Positions 56,320-64,000 of a stretch of DNA of 64,000 bases are shown here, in pieces. The notes under the pieces are model-generated. The model searched no databases. It was not told the origin of the DNA and saw only the letters and a list, made by a program, of their open reading frames with translations. Source of the stretch: Heloderma charlesbogerti (taxonomy: Eukaryota; Chordata; Lepidosauria; Squamata; Helodermatidae); the NCBI GenBank assembly GCA_026122225.1, contig JANEZZ010002702.1:124001-188000 (forward strand). The letters run 5' to 3'. Numbering within the stretch: the first letter of the stretch is position 1; every line of letters starts with the position of its first letter. A program made the translations under genes and the position numbers.

Positions 56320-58085
56320 ATCGGGCCTCTCCTGCGACTATTAGGGCGCTACCCGCGCAAGGTGGACACGGTCTCTCTCGAGCAGGGCTTTAGACACGGT
56401 TTCAGGATTCTGTTTCAGGGACCACGAAGGGCACAATCCGCTAGAAATCAGAAATCTGTCATGGTCATGCAGCATTTGGTACAGAACAAGATTGACAAGG
56501 AAGTGCTCGCTGGCCGGGTTATCGGCCCATTTGCTTTGCCCCCGATTCCTAATCTACGCATGTCACCCCTCGGTATAGTACCGAAGAAATCCTCTGGGGA
56601 GTTCAGGTTAATTCATAACCTCTCCTTCCCCAATGATGAAATTCCTGACCATCTATGCTCAATTCACTAGACTTCCTTCGACGCAGCTGTTTCCATGGTC
56701 TGGGCTTTTGGTTATGGGGCTCTGATGGGAAAATGCGATATAAAGTCCGCCTTTCGCATTTTACTCATCAACCCTTTGGACTTTGACCTTTTGGGGTTCT
56801 GTTTCCAAGATAAGTTCCACGTGGACCAGGCCGTCCCAATGGGGTGCGCTATATCCTGTGTAGGGATGTACGAAAATTCCACCACAGATCTCGGGGAGGA
56901 CGAATGCCAGCGCATTCGGCCCCCCGAAATCGGTGGCGGAACGGTCTGCCGCCCCTCCCGCCCCCCCCCCGGGACGAGACTTACCTTGGGCGGATCTTCC
57001 TGGCGGCGGTGGCTGCAGCGGCCGGTCTTCTGACCGGCTGCCGCCGCCGCCATTTCCAGTTTAAAAACAAAAACAAAAAACATGATAGGCTACGTAAAGA
57101 TTTACATAGCCTATCACGGCTAGGTTTTTTAAAAAAACCTGTGATAGGCTGCGTAAATGTTTACGTAGCCTATCACGGCTGACTTAAAAAAAACAAAAAC
57201 GCTATTTGCATTCCCCTTATTTTCGCCGTCTTAGTCTACGTAAATGTTTACATAGACTAAGACGTGCCAAAATAAGGAACGCAAATGGCGGCAGCCGTGG
57301 CCTATCACGGCTGACTGCAGGGACGCAAACAGCAGTGGCTACAGCCGCCATTTGCGTCCCTGCTAGCCAGCGGCCGGATGTCCGGCTGCTGGCAGAGCCG
57401 GCCGGCAGCTCCACAGAATCGCTGTGGAGCACAGCCGGCCGGCCAGGATTCCGGGGGGGGAGGAATGGAGCGCCTCCCCCCCGGCGAGGATTCCGGGGGG
57501 AGGGACGGAACGCCTCCCCCCCAACCATAAACATAATCTGCGAAAGGTATGTACCTTTCGTACATCCCTAATCCTGTGCCATGTTTGAGAGGTTCAGCAC
57601 GTTTTTGGAATGTGCTGTTAAAGACAAGTTGGGTGTGCAGAGTGTTGTCCACTACTTGGACGACTTCCTGTCAATGCACCAACTTGATGCAGGCCTTCGG
57701 CACTCTGGCGGATGAGCTTGGGGTTCCATTGGCACATGAAAAAACAGAGGGTCAGGCTCCGGTTGTAATATTCTTGGGGATTGAACTGGATACCCTTAAT
57801 CAGTGTTGCCGGCTTCCAAAAGACAAACTTGCGATTCTGTGCGTGAAGCTCCTGGCAATTTTGCATTCTCGCAAGGTCTCTTGGAGGGCTTTGCAAGAGT
57901 TAGTAGGGCATCTAAATTTTGCATGTAAGGTGGTTGCTCCTGGCCGGGCCTTCGTGCGAAGGCTATGCTGGGCAATGCAGGGACTGCACGACCCTCATCA
58001 CCGAACAAGAGTCACAGCCACTATGCACTTGGATATGGGGGTCTGGCTGCAGTTTCTAAAGGAATTTAATGGTGGCTGGATCTAC
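56320..58085 (+). pseudogene. Ngaro reverse transcriptase remnant, split by an insertion
   Basis: The upstream part reads FRLIHNLSFPNDEIPDHLCS, then a TAG at about 56669, then MGKCDIKSAFRILLINPLDF with the motif-A aspartate at 56737-56739, and ends in PMGCA. A 710-bp hAT element follows. The downstream part contains VVHYLDDFL with the catalytic YLDD at 57653-57664, then VIFLGIELDTLNQCCRLPKD, LQELVGHLNFACKVVAPGRA and WLQFLKEFNGG. A frameshift lies just after YLDDFL. The order and motifs are those of DIRS-order RTs. The RNase H domain expected next is absent. Confidence 0.9.
56861..57570. mobile_element. Palindrome-rich hAT element inside the Ngaro RT
   Basis: It begins TAGGGATGTACGAAAATTCC and ends CTTTCGTACATCCCTA. 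The duplication ATCCTGTG is perfect at 56853-56860 and 57571-57578. The left terminus is hybrid: the first 14 bases are A type and the rest, from ATTCCACCACAGATCTC with the terminal hairpin, is B type. Palindromes lie near 57082-57119, 57140-57178 and 57226-57266. In the last, both arms have changed together (TAGTCTA against TAGACTA). Confidence 0.95.
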
Positions 58086-58089
58086 ACTT

Positions 58090-58430
58090 ACCACCTTTTT
58101 TCGCTTCCAATGAGGTTTCACTGCCCGCCTTTCACACTATGCAGTAGCCGCCTCGAATTGGAACCGGAATTTCCCACTTCCGTGCTCCCGCTTTCAATAC
58201 CCTAATATCCCAGTATTTCCCCTTAATGTGCTCTGATTTTCTACCTTTGCTACCATATCCAGTCGCAGTCTCCTCCCCTGCCTGTCCATATACAGCAGTG
58301 TTTGTATTTCCCTCCTGTCCAATCACAGCTCTCGATGGCCCCATGTCTTCTTCTGGCTACCAATCGCATAGCTTCCTCAGCAGCCCCCATTTCCTCAGCA
58401 ACAAGCACAGGGCTGGATGTGCGCACACTT
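58090..58430. other. Unrecognised insert where RNase H is expected
   Basis: After the FLKEFNGG codons the sequence loses all similarity to Ngaro proteins. It is C- and T-rich, with short frames on both strands and no recognised repeat. It leads into the 5S-like fragment, so it may be part of the same composite insertion or a replacement of the RNase H coding region. Confidence 0.5.
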
Positions 58431-58500
58431 GTCTGATCTCAGAAGCTAAGCAGGGTCGGTCCCGGTCAGTGCTTGGATCGGAGACCGCCTGGGAATCAGG
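58431..58500 (+). pseudogene. 5S rRNA-derived fragment joined to a CR1-like 3' phrase
   Basis: The segment from GTCTGATCTCAGAAGCTAAG through GATCGGAGACCGCCTGGGAA matches roughly positions 36-105 of vertebrate 5S rRNA, with a few changes. It includes the internal Pol III control region (A box, intermediate element and C box). The 5' third of the gene is unrecognisable and the 3' end is replaced. It is followed at once by TTCCTGCACTGAGCAGGGGG, which resembles the CR1 3' UTR phrase. It is either a 5S pseudogene or the head of a 5S-derived SINE with a CR1-type tail; the second fits the junction better. Confidence 0.75.
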
Positions 58501-58689
58501 CTTCCTGCACTGAGCAGGGGGTTGTTGTATCCCTTCAAATGAGATTAAGTTTTACCCCCTCTTATCCCCTGCTCTGGATGTTGTTGTTGTTTTAATTAAG
58601 GCGTTATTCTCGCAGAATCGGGGCTTCTCCGTGATGTTTTTTTTTTTTCTAATTGAGGCATGATCTTCTAAGCCTGGAATATCATGCCT

Positions 58690-59234
58690 CAATTTAAAAA
58701 AAAAACAGCGTACGCAAATGGCAGCGGCTACGGCGGCCGCCATTTGCATTCCCTATTTTTCGCCATTTTAGCCTACGTAAATATTTACGTAGGCTATTAC
58801 GGCAAGAAAAAAAGGGGAACACAAATAGCATAGTGGGCGCCATTTGTGTTCCCCTTCTTTTTTCGCTGTAAAACGGCGAAAAATAGGGAATGCAAATGGT
58901 AGCCACCGTAGCCGCCACCATTTGCGTATGCTGTTGCTGGTTTTTTTGCCTGCCATGATAGGCTACGTAAATACTTACGTAGCCTATCACGGCAGCCTGG
59001 CTGGATGCAAATTTGCGTCCGCAGCAGCCAGTCCACGGCTGGAACTCCGGCTGCGGACGGCCCTGGCCGGCTGCTCTGCGGAGCTGCTGCGGTGCAAAGC
59101 CGGCCAGGCAGGATTCCGGGGGGAGGACCAGATCGCCTCCCCCCCATCAAGGATTCCGGCGGGAGGGATGGAGCGCCTCCCCCCCCCCCACGAATCACAT
59201 CCACGAAAAGGTAAGTGACTTTCGTACATCCCTA
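58690..59234. mobile_element. Palindrome-rich hAT element, left end missing (right end A type)
   Basis: The right terminus GTGACTTTCGTACATCCCTA is intact. The interior shows AAATGG/CCATTT palindromes and GGCTACGTAAA-type palindromes near 58762-58803 and 58952-58992. No TAGGGATG start exists to the left. Before 58690 there is only an atypical hairpin, GAGGCATGAT against ATCATGCCTC between T and A runs, possibly a degenerate unit of the chain. Confidence 0.82.
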
Positions 59235-59606
59235 CATTTGCGTCCCTGCTGTTTTCATGATAGGCTACGTAAATACATACGTGCCAATCATGGCCACTTA
59301 CGTAGCCTATCACGAAAAGAGCAGGGACGCAAATGGCGTAATGGGCACCATTTGTGCCCCTGCACTTTGCCGTGATATGCTATGTAAATACTTACGTAAC
59401 CTATCATGGCCTAAGGCAGGGACGCAAATGGCAGACGGTGTAGCGGCCGCCATTTGAGTCCGCAGCATGGCAGCAGCAGCCAGAAGTCCGGCTGTAGCCG
59501 GCCCTGGCTGGCAGCTCCGCGGCCGGGGAGGATTCCCGGGGCGGAGGGGGACGGATCGCCTCCCCCTACCCCAGCAGATGCCCCAACCGGAACCAGGTAA
59601 AGGAGT
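59235..59606. mobile_element. Palindrome-rich hAT fragment, both termini incomplete
   Basis: It starts within a palindrome arm (CATTTGCGTCCC), right after the terminus of the preceding copy. It has one disordered and one normal GGCTACGTAA-type palindrome (59259-59316, 59370-59412) and ends in an A-type arm, GCAGATGCCCCAACCGGAAC then CAGGTAAAG, lacking the last bases CATACATCCCTA. Ngaro recombinase codons begin immediately after it. Confidence 0.75.
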
Positions 59607-60023
59607 CTTACCAGATCAACAGGTTTTCAGAGTTAGCACCGTGGGCTCGTCCATTGCCAGACCCCATGCCCACTGCTCTATGGGAGATTGGTGGACTGAA
59701 GTTGAGCACGCCATGATGAACTCCATAGCTCCCAGAACTAGGGCCGCCCACGACAAAGCAGGTAGGGAGTTCCGGGCCTTCCAGAGTGACTTGCAGTTGC
59801 ATCATATGTGGCCCATCCCAGTGGATCACCTTCTGCAATTTTGTGTATATTCCAGGAACGGGGCTGGCGGCCAGGACCATAAGCGGAAAGCTGGCCGCGT
59901 GGTCTAAAGTGTAAGCGACTCCACGGCTGATTTCAGGGTGCGACACACCGTACAGGGCTGGGCTAGATTGTCACCCACACCGGTTGACCCTAGGCACCCC
60001 CTTTTTCCAGGTAGCCTGTTGGG

Positions 60024-60569
60024 TAGGGGTGTACGAAACCCCCTTACCTTTGGTCCGCAGGAGTCCATAGCGGGGAGGTGATCCATTCCTCCCCCCCGGA
60101 ATCCTCACCAGCCCCGGACAGCTCCACTCCGTGGTGAGTCCGTGGAGCTGCCAGCCAGCTCTAGCCGCTGGGATGCAAATGGCATCTGCATAGTGGACGC
60201 CATTTGCATCCCTGTTCTTTGCAGTAATAGGCTACATAAAGATTTACTTAGCCTATTACTGCAAAGAACAGGGACGCAAATGGCGTAGCGGACGCCTTTG
60301 TGTCCCTGCTCTTTGCCATGATAGGCTACATAAATATTTACGTAGCCTATCACGGCTAAAGCAGGGACGCAAATGGCGTCCACTATGCTGGATGCCATTT
60401 GCAGCGAAGCAGCGGATGGACACCACTGGCTGGTGGCAGGTAGGTTCCGTCCCGGGGGGATTTGGGGGGGCTGGCAGGGGGGTAGTCCGTTCCGCGACGG
60501 ACTCCGAGGGATGGATTCTAAAGAATCCAGCCTCACTGGCATCCGTGGCAGATTTCTCCGCCATCCCTA
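60024..60569. mobile_element. Palindrome-rich hAT element in the Ngaro recombinase (A...B ends)
   Basis: It begins TAGGGGTGTACGAAACCCCC and ends TTTCTCCGCCATCCCTA. The flanks CTGTTGGG and CTGTGGGG match at seven of eight bases. Two palindrome pairs lie near 60224-60263 and 60317-60356. The left terminus has one change from TAGGGATG. Like the copy at 20420, it lacks the long GC-rich triplet arm. Confidence 0.92.
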
Positions 60570-60782
60570 CTGTGGGGTCTTCGCAGACTTTGGCCATCCA
60601 TTTGTGCTTCATACTATGAGGCTACATTGTTCCATGCTGCGGCCTTAACAGCCTTCTTCGGGGCCTTCCAGATTTCCGAATTAGTTTGGGCATCCAAAAG
60701 TGACAGGTCAGGAAGGACCTTGAGATATTCAGATGTCCAGGACAGTCCGGATATTGTTCATCTTTGGATTCGAAGATCCAAG

Positions 60783-61634
60783 TAGGGATGTACGAAAGTC
60801 ACTTACCTTTTCGCGGATGTGATTTGTGGGGGGGGGGAGGCACGCCGGCCCTCCCCCCGGAATCCTCGACGGGGGGGAGGCGATCCGGTCCTCCTCCCCG
60901 GAATCCTGCCCAGCTGGCTCCACTCCGCGGCGGCTCCACTCGACGGAGCAGCCAGCCAGGGCCATCCGCAGCCGGAGTTCCAGCCACGGACGGGCTGCTG
61001 CGGACGCAAATGGCGGCCTCTGTAGTGGCCACCATTTGCATCCAGCCAGGCTGCCATGATAGGCTATGTATTTACATAGCCTACCACGGCAAGCAAAACA
61101 AAAACAACCCCAGCGTATGCAAATGGCAGCCGCTATGGCGGCCGCCATTTGCGTTCCCTATTTTTCGCCATTTTTGCCTACGTAAATATTTACGTAAGGT
61201 ATTACGGCGAAAAAAAGGAATGCAAATAGAGCCCACTACACTATTTGCGTACCCTTTTTTTCGCCATAATAGCCTACGTAAATATTTACGTAGGATAAAA
61301 CGGCAAAAAATAGGGAATGCAAGTGGCAGCCGCCGTAGCCGCCGCCATTTGCGAACGCTGGTTTTTGGGAGGGGTTGCTTGCCGTGATAGGCTACATAAA
61401 TACTTACGTAGCCTATCACGGCAAACACCAAACGCAAATGGCGGCCGTGGCAGCCAGTCGAAAGACCAGCCGGAGCCGCCGCCGCCAGAACATCCGCCCC
61501 AGGTAAGCTTCTTCCTGAGGGGGGAATCTGCGGGGGGCGGGGGGTGGCAGGCCGTTCCGCCACGGGTTTCGGGGGCCGAATGCCAGTGCATTCGGCCTCA
61601 CTGAAATCTGTGGCGGAATTCTCCACCATCCCTA
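60783..61634. mobile_element. Palindrome-rich hAT element in the Ngaro recombinase (A...B ends)
   Basis: It begins TAGGGATGTACGAAAGTCAC and ends TTCTCCACCATCCCTA. The 8-bp duplication GATCCAAG is perfect at 60775-60782 and 61635-61642. The recombinase frame continues across it between the codons for RRSK and KTDQRG, as expected for a clean insertion. Four palindromes lie near 61053-61090, 61166-61206, 61263-61304 and 61381-61421. Confidence 0.95.
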
Positions 61635-62029
61635 GATCCAAGACTGACCAGCGGGGAAAGGGCGTGACGGTATCCTTCCATGCAGCCCAAGTTGAAGAAT
61701 TATGCCCGGTCAGTGCCTTAAAGAACTTTTTGGGTCTGCGGGGGTCAGTGGACGGCCCGTTATTCTGTCACTCTGATGGTTTCCCACTGACAAAATTCCA
61801 ACTGTGGACCGTCACCAAATCTGCACTGGGGACCCCTGGCCTGGGTGATTTCCGATTTGGCACACATTCTTTCCAGTTTGGGGCGGCTTCCACAGCTGCA
61901 TCATTGGGTTTCTCTCAGGATCAGGTGAAGACAGTAGGTAGATGGTGCTCCTGGGCCTTCCGGTCGTATGTGCGTGGATTAGCTGTCTGATTGGAAGCTT
62001 GGTTTTCTTGTACTTATTGTTACCGTTTT

Positions 62030-63471
62030 CCTTAGATCGTTGGAGTGGAGGTGCGCCAGTGTGGGTGCTCATATGTGGGCACAGCATGGTGTTTTGGACC
62101 GCCTGGAGGGCTTCCGCATCAAGCTGCGGATCACAGCTCGGATTGTCCATGCGTGTCAATGTGCAATGGCTTGGCAGATGTAGGGATGGCAGAGAATTCC
62201 ACCACGGATCTCGGTGAGGCCAAATGCCAGTGCATTCGGCCCCCCGAACTCCGTGGCGGAATGGCCTGCCACCCCCCCACGGATCCCCCCTGGGACGAGA
62301 CTCACCTGGGGTGGATCTTCCGGGCGGTGGCGGCTCCGGCGGTGGAGGCTCCGGCAGCGGCTGCGGTGGCGGCTGCGGCGGCTGGTCTTCCGACTGGCTG
62401 CTGCCGCCGCCATTTCCACTCTTGTAAAAAAAAAAAGAAAGAAAGAAAAAGAAAGACGTGATAGGCTACGTAAAAATTTACGTAGCCTATCATGACTAGG
62501 TTAAAAAAAAAAAACACGATGTGATAGGCTACGTAAATCTTTACGTAGCCTATCATGGCTGGGTGGGTTAAAAAAAAAAAAGCGTACGCAAATGGCGGCG
62601 TAAATATTGACGTAGGCTAAAACAGCGAATCAAAAAGGGACACAAATAGCGCCCGCTTCGCTATTTGCGTTCCCCTTTATTTTCGCCGTCATAGTCTACG
62701 TAAATATTTACGTAGATTAAGAGGGCAAAAATAAGGAACGCAAATGGCAGCGGCCGCAGCTGCCATTTGCGTACGCGGTTTTTTGTTGTTGTTTTTACCC
62801 AGAGCCCTCCGTGGCTGGAAATCCGGCTGCGGACGGCTCTGGCCTAGCTGGGCCTGGCCGGCTGCTCCGCAGAGCTGCCATGGAGCACAGCCGGCCGCGG
62901 AGGATTCCGGGGGGGAGGAACGGAGCGCCTCCCCCCCCGACGAGAATTCCGGGGGGAGGGACGGAACGCCTCCCCCCCCCCACCATCAACATAATCCGTG
63001 AACAGGTAAGTGACTTTCGTACATCCCTAGAGATGTGGCATGCAGTGGGAGCATCTCCTGCCCACTCTATTCCATCAAGGTTGGGTTGAGCTTCCCCCGC
63101 AGGTCTTGGTGCTGCATTTGGGGGGGGGGGATGATTTGGGATGTGTTAAAGGCAAGGACCTGATTGTGAAGGCCTTGGTCGATTTCCAAGAGATACGCCT
63201 AAGATGGCCCAGGGTAATCATTCTATGGTCTTGTTTGCTTCCAAGAATTACGTGGAAGGCGTTCAATATGGGTGCCATCGAGAAGGCTCGGCGGAAGGTC
63301 AACAGAGAGGTTGCGATGGGGTTACACAAACATGGTGATGGAGTCATCACTCATCAGGAAATTCAGTGGACTCAGTGGGAGCTCTACAGACAGGATGGGG
63401 TGCATCTGTCTGACGCAGGAAATGACATCTTTCTAGAGATGTACGAATTGTGTACCTTCCATGCCACTTGA
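62030..63471 (+). pseudogene. Ngaro SGNH-type hydrolase remnant, split by an insertion
   Basis: Before the insertion, ICGHSMVFWTAWRASASSCG carries block I with the nucleophile Ser (GHS in place of GDS). After it, VLHLGGGDDLGCVKGKDLIV covers block III (usually GGND), and IILWSCLLPRITWKAF, then DGVHLSDAGNDIFLEM, is block V with the Asp-x-x-His pair. Block III lies in a G10 run, where the Asn is replaced. SGNH hydrolases cleave esters; their role in retrotransposons is not known. The last residues after about 63433 may come from the next hAT element. Confidence 0.85.
62181..63029. mobile_element. Palindrome-rich hAT element in the Ngaro SGNH region (B...A ends)
   Basis: It begins TAGGGATGGCAGAGAATTCC and ends GACTTTCGTACATCCCTA. 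The flanks GGCAGATG and GAGATG agree if one C was lost on the right. Palindromes lie near 62456-62495, 62520-62560, 62598-62625 (half only) and 62688-62725. AACAGGTAAGTGACTTTCG at 63001-63019 is the outward 5' splice-site motif of the A arm. Confidence 0.92.
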
Positions 63472-63700
63472 CTTCCGCAGTTTGCGGCCAGTGCTCCGTA
63501 CCGTCGTTTGCAAACCCCCGGAATTCTCCGCTTTTTTTTCCGCTCCAAGAATTACGATGATAAATCCGTACCGACAGCCATAATTCCGGTGCCCAGCCAT
63601 CTCCATGAGTCTGCATAACTTCTGTAAGAAAGGCTATTTTTCGTAGATATTTACGTATTTTTTCCCCTGCCCTGACTTGCAGTAATTACTTTTAGCCAAA
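63434..63700. mobile_element. Left part of a C-type hAT element
   Basis: It begins TAGAGATGTACGAATTG inside the last Ngaro codons. Downstream, CCGCTTTTTTTTCCGCTCC, ACGATGATAAATCCGTACCG and the following GCATAACTTCTGTAAG resemble in order the C-type element near 31010-31110. The right end is not in the window or is lost near 63.7 kb. Confidence 0.55.
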
Positions 63701-64000
63701 ACAGTTCCTCCTCCTAGGGGCTTCCCAAAACAAGGCTGCCCTAGGTGTGCCTGAGCGATGCACTCTTTGTTTAAAGCAATGCTGTTTGAAAGAAAGAAAA
63801 AACCTTTTAAAATGACCATGCCAGTCTGGAGCCCTGCACGAGGTATTGTTCCCCCTGCTAGGCTTTCTATTTCCACATCCAGCGTTGTTGTTGACCTTGT
63901 GGGGCTAAAAATGGAGAGGAGAAGCAACTCTGTGCATGTCTACTCAGAAGTAAGTCTTATTAAGTTCAATGCAACTTACTCCTACACATGTCAGCACCCC
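63701..64000. other. No gene recognised; squamate dispersed repeat at the end
   Basis: The last 70 bases (gcatgtctactcagaagtaa, then gttcaatgcaacttactcc) are the reverse orientation of the GAGTAGACATG-type repeat seen at 3.8 kb. The rest shows no domain. Confidence 0.6.

Larger units (their letters stand above)
59607..61990 (+). pseudogene. Ngaro tyrosine recombinase remnant, split by two insertions
   Basis: The enzyme integrates the element's DNA by a tyrosine nucleophile. The N-terminal part (59607-60015) has SIAPRTRAAHDKAGREFRAF and WPIPVDHLLQFCVYSR, the helical core-binding domain, with a frameshift near 59860. After the first insertion, 60578-60782 encodes LFHAAALTAFFGAFQISELV and IRRSK. 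After the second, 61643-61990 encodes KTDQRGKG, LFCHSDGFPLTKFQLWTV, THSFQFGAASTAASLG, VGRWCSWAFRSYVRG. The Tyr codon is at 61967-61969 and the His of HSF at 61865-61867. Both catalytic Arg positions read Gln: CAG at 60669-60671 and 61874-61876. Confidence 0.9.
53440..63433 (+). mobile_element. Ngaro-type (DIRS order) tyrosine-recombinase retrotransposon, degraded
   Basis: In order the element has a GC-rich leader, gag, RT, tyrosine recombinase and SGNH hydrolase, all plus strand. RT plus tyrosine recombinase without integrase defines the DIRS order. The SGNH frame after the recombinase is characteristic of vertebrate Ngaro elements. At least five palindrome-rich hAT elements, a 5S-like fragment and other DNA interrupt it. 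The left limit is only a guess from the change to GC-rich sequence. Split direct repeats were not identified. The right end is lost where a C-type hAT terminus begins at 63434. Confidence 0.86.

Noticed and set aside
58431..58500. Functional 5S rRNA gene
   Set aside because: Only the middle to 3' part is present. The 5' end and the terminal stem are missing and no T-run terminator follows at the right distance.

Overview
The window looks like intergenic DNA of a squamate reptile (lizard or snake), built almost entirely from dead transposable elements. I base this on abundant CR1 LINEs with 3' ends like those of sauropsids, L2-type LINEs with a (TGAA/AATA)n tail, tRNA-derived SINE fragments, the short dispersed repeats common in squamates (the TTCTGAGTAGACATG type), a Penelope element, a Ngaro element and very many short hAT-type elements. 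No intact protein gene, tRNA gene or host exon could be supported. Every recognisable reading frame is a broken transposon protein.

Layout. 1-8.1 kb: CR1 copies, fold-back repeats and one partial palindrome-rich element. 8.9-12.4 kb: a Harbinger-like transposon carrying three hAT-type insertions, inside an irregular tandem repeat. 13.4-14.1 kb: a separate hAT-like element with a triplet-repeat core. 16.3-19.9 kb: a Ty3/gypsy (sushi-type) remnant whose reverse transcriptase (RT) is split by a second Harbinger-like copy carrying a Myb/SANT-like frame. 20.4-24.9 kb: a cluster of palindrome-rich hAT elements, one inserted in the terminus of another, plus CR1 and a SINE. 25-30.4 kb: mostly unrecognised DNA with small repeats. 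30.4-32.9 kb: a CR1 copy with a hAT insertion and a palindrome-rich element at its broken end. 33.5-44.6 kb: L2 and CR1 copies, including the longest CR1 (endonuclease plus RT) and the longest open CR1 RT frame. 47.3-49.6 kb: an antisense Penelope element with RT and GIY-YIG remnants. About 53.4-63.4 kb: a degraded Ngaro (DIRS-order) retrotransposon with gag, RT, tyrosine recombinase and SGNH hydrolase remnants, broken up by palindrome-rich hAT insertions and a 5S-rRNA-like fragment. The last 0.6 kb begins another hAT-like element.

The most unusual content is one family of non-autonomous elements (about 14 copies, 0.4-1.0 kb). They begin TAGGGATG, end CATCCCTA and are flanked by 8-bp target duplications, which fits the hAT superfamily. 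Their interiors are chains of alternating palindromes: one type centred on GGCTACGTAAA and its complement, the other on GCAAATGGCG and its complement. The termini come in two kinds (A and B) combined in different ways. One terminus type is itself a long hairpin, and both arms carry outward-facing 5' splice-site consensus sequences. These insertions explain most of the breaks in the Ngaro element and date it as older than them.
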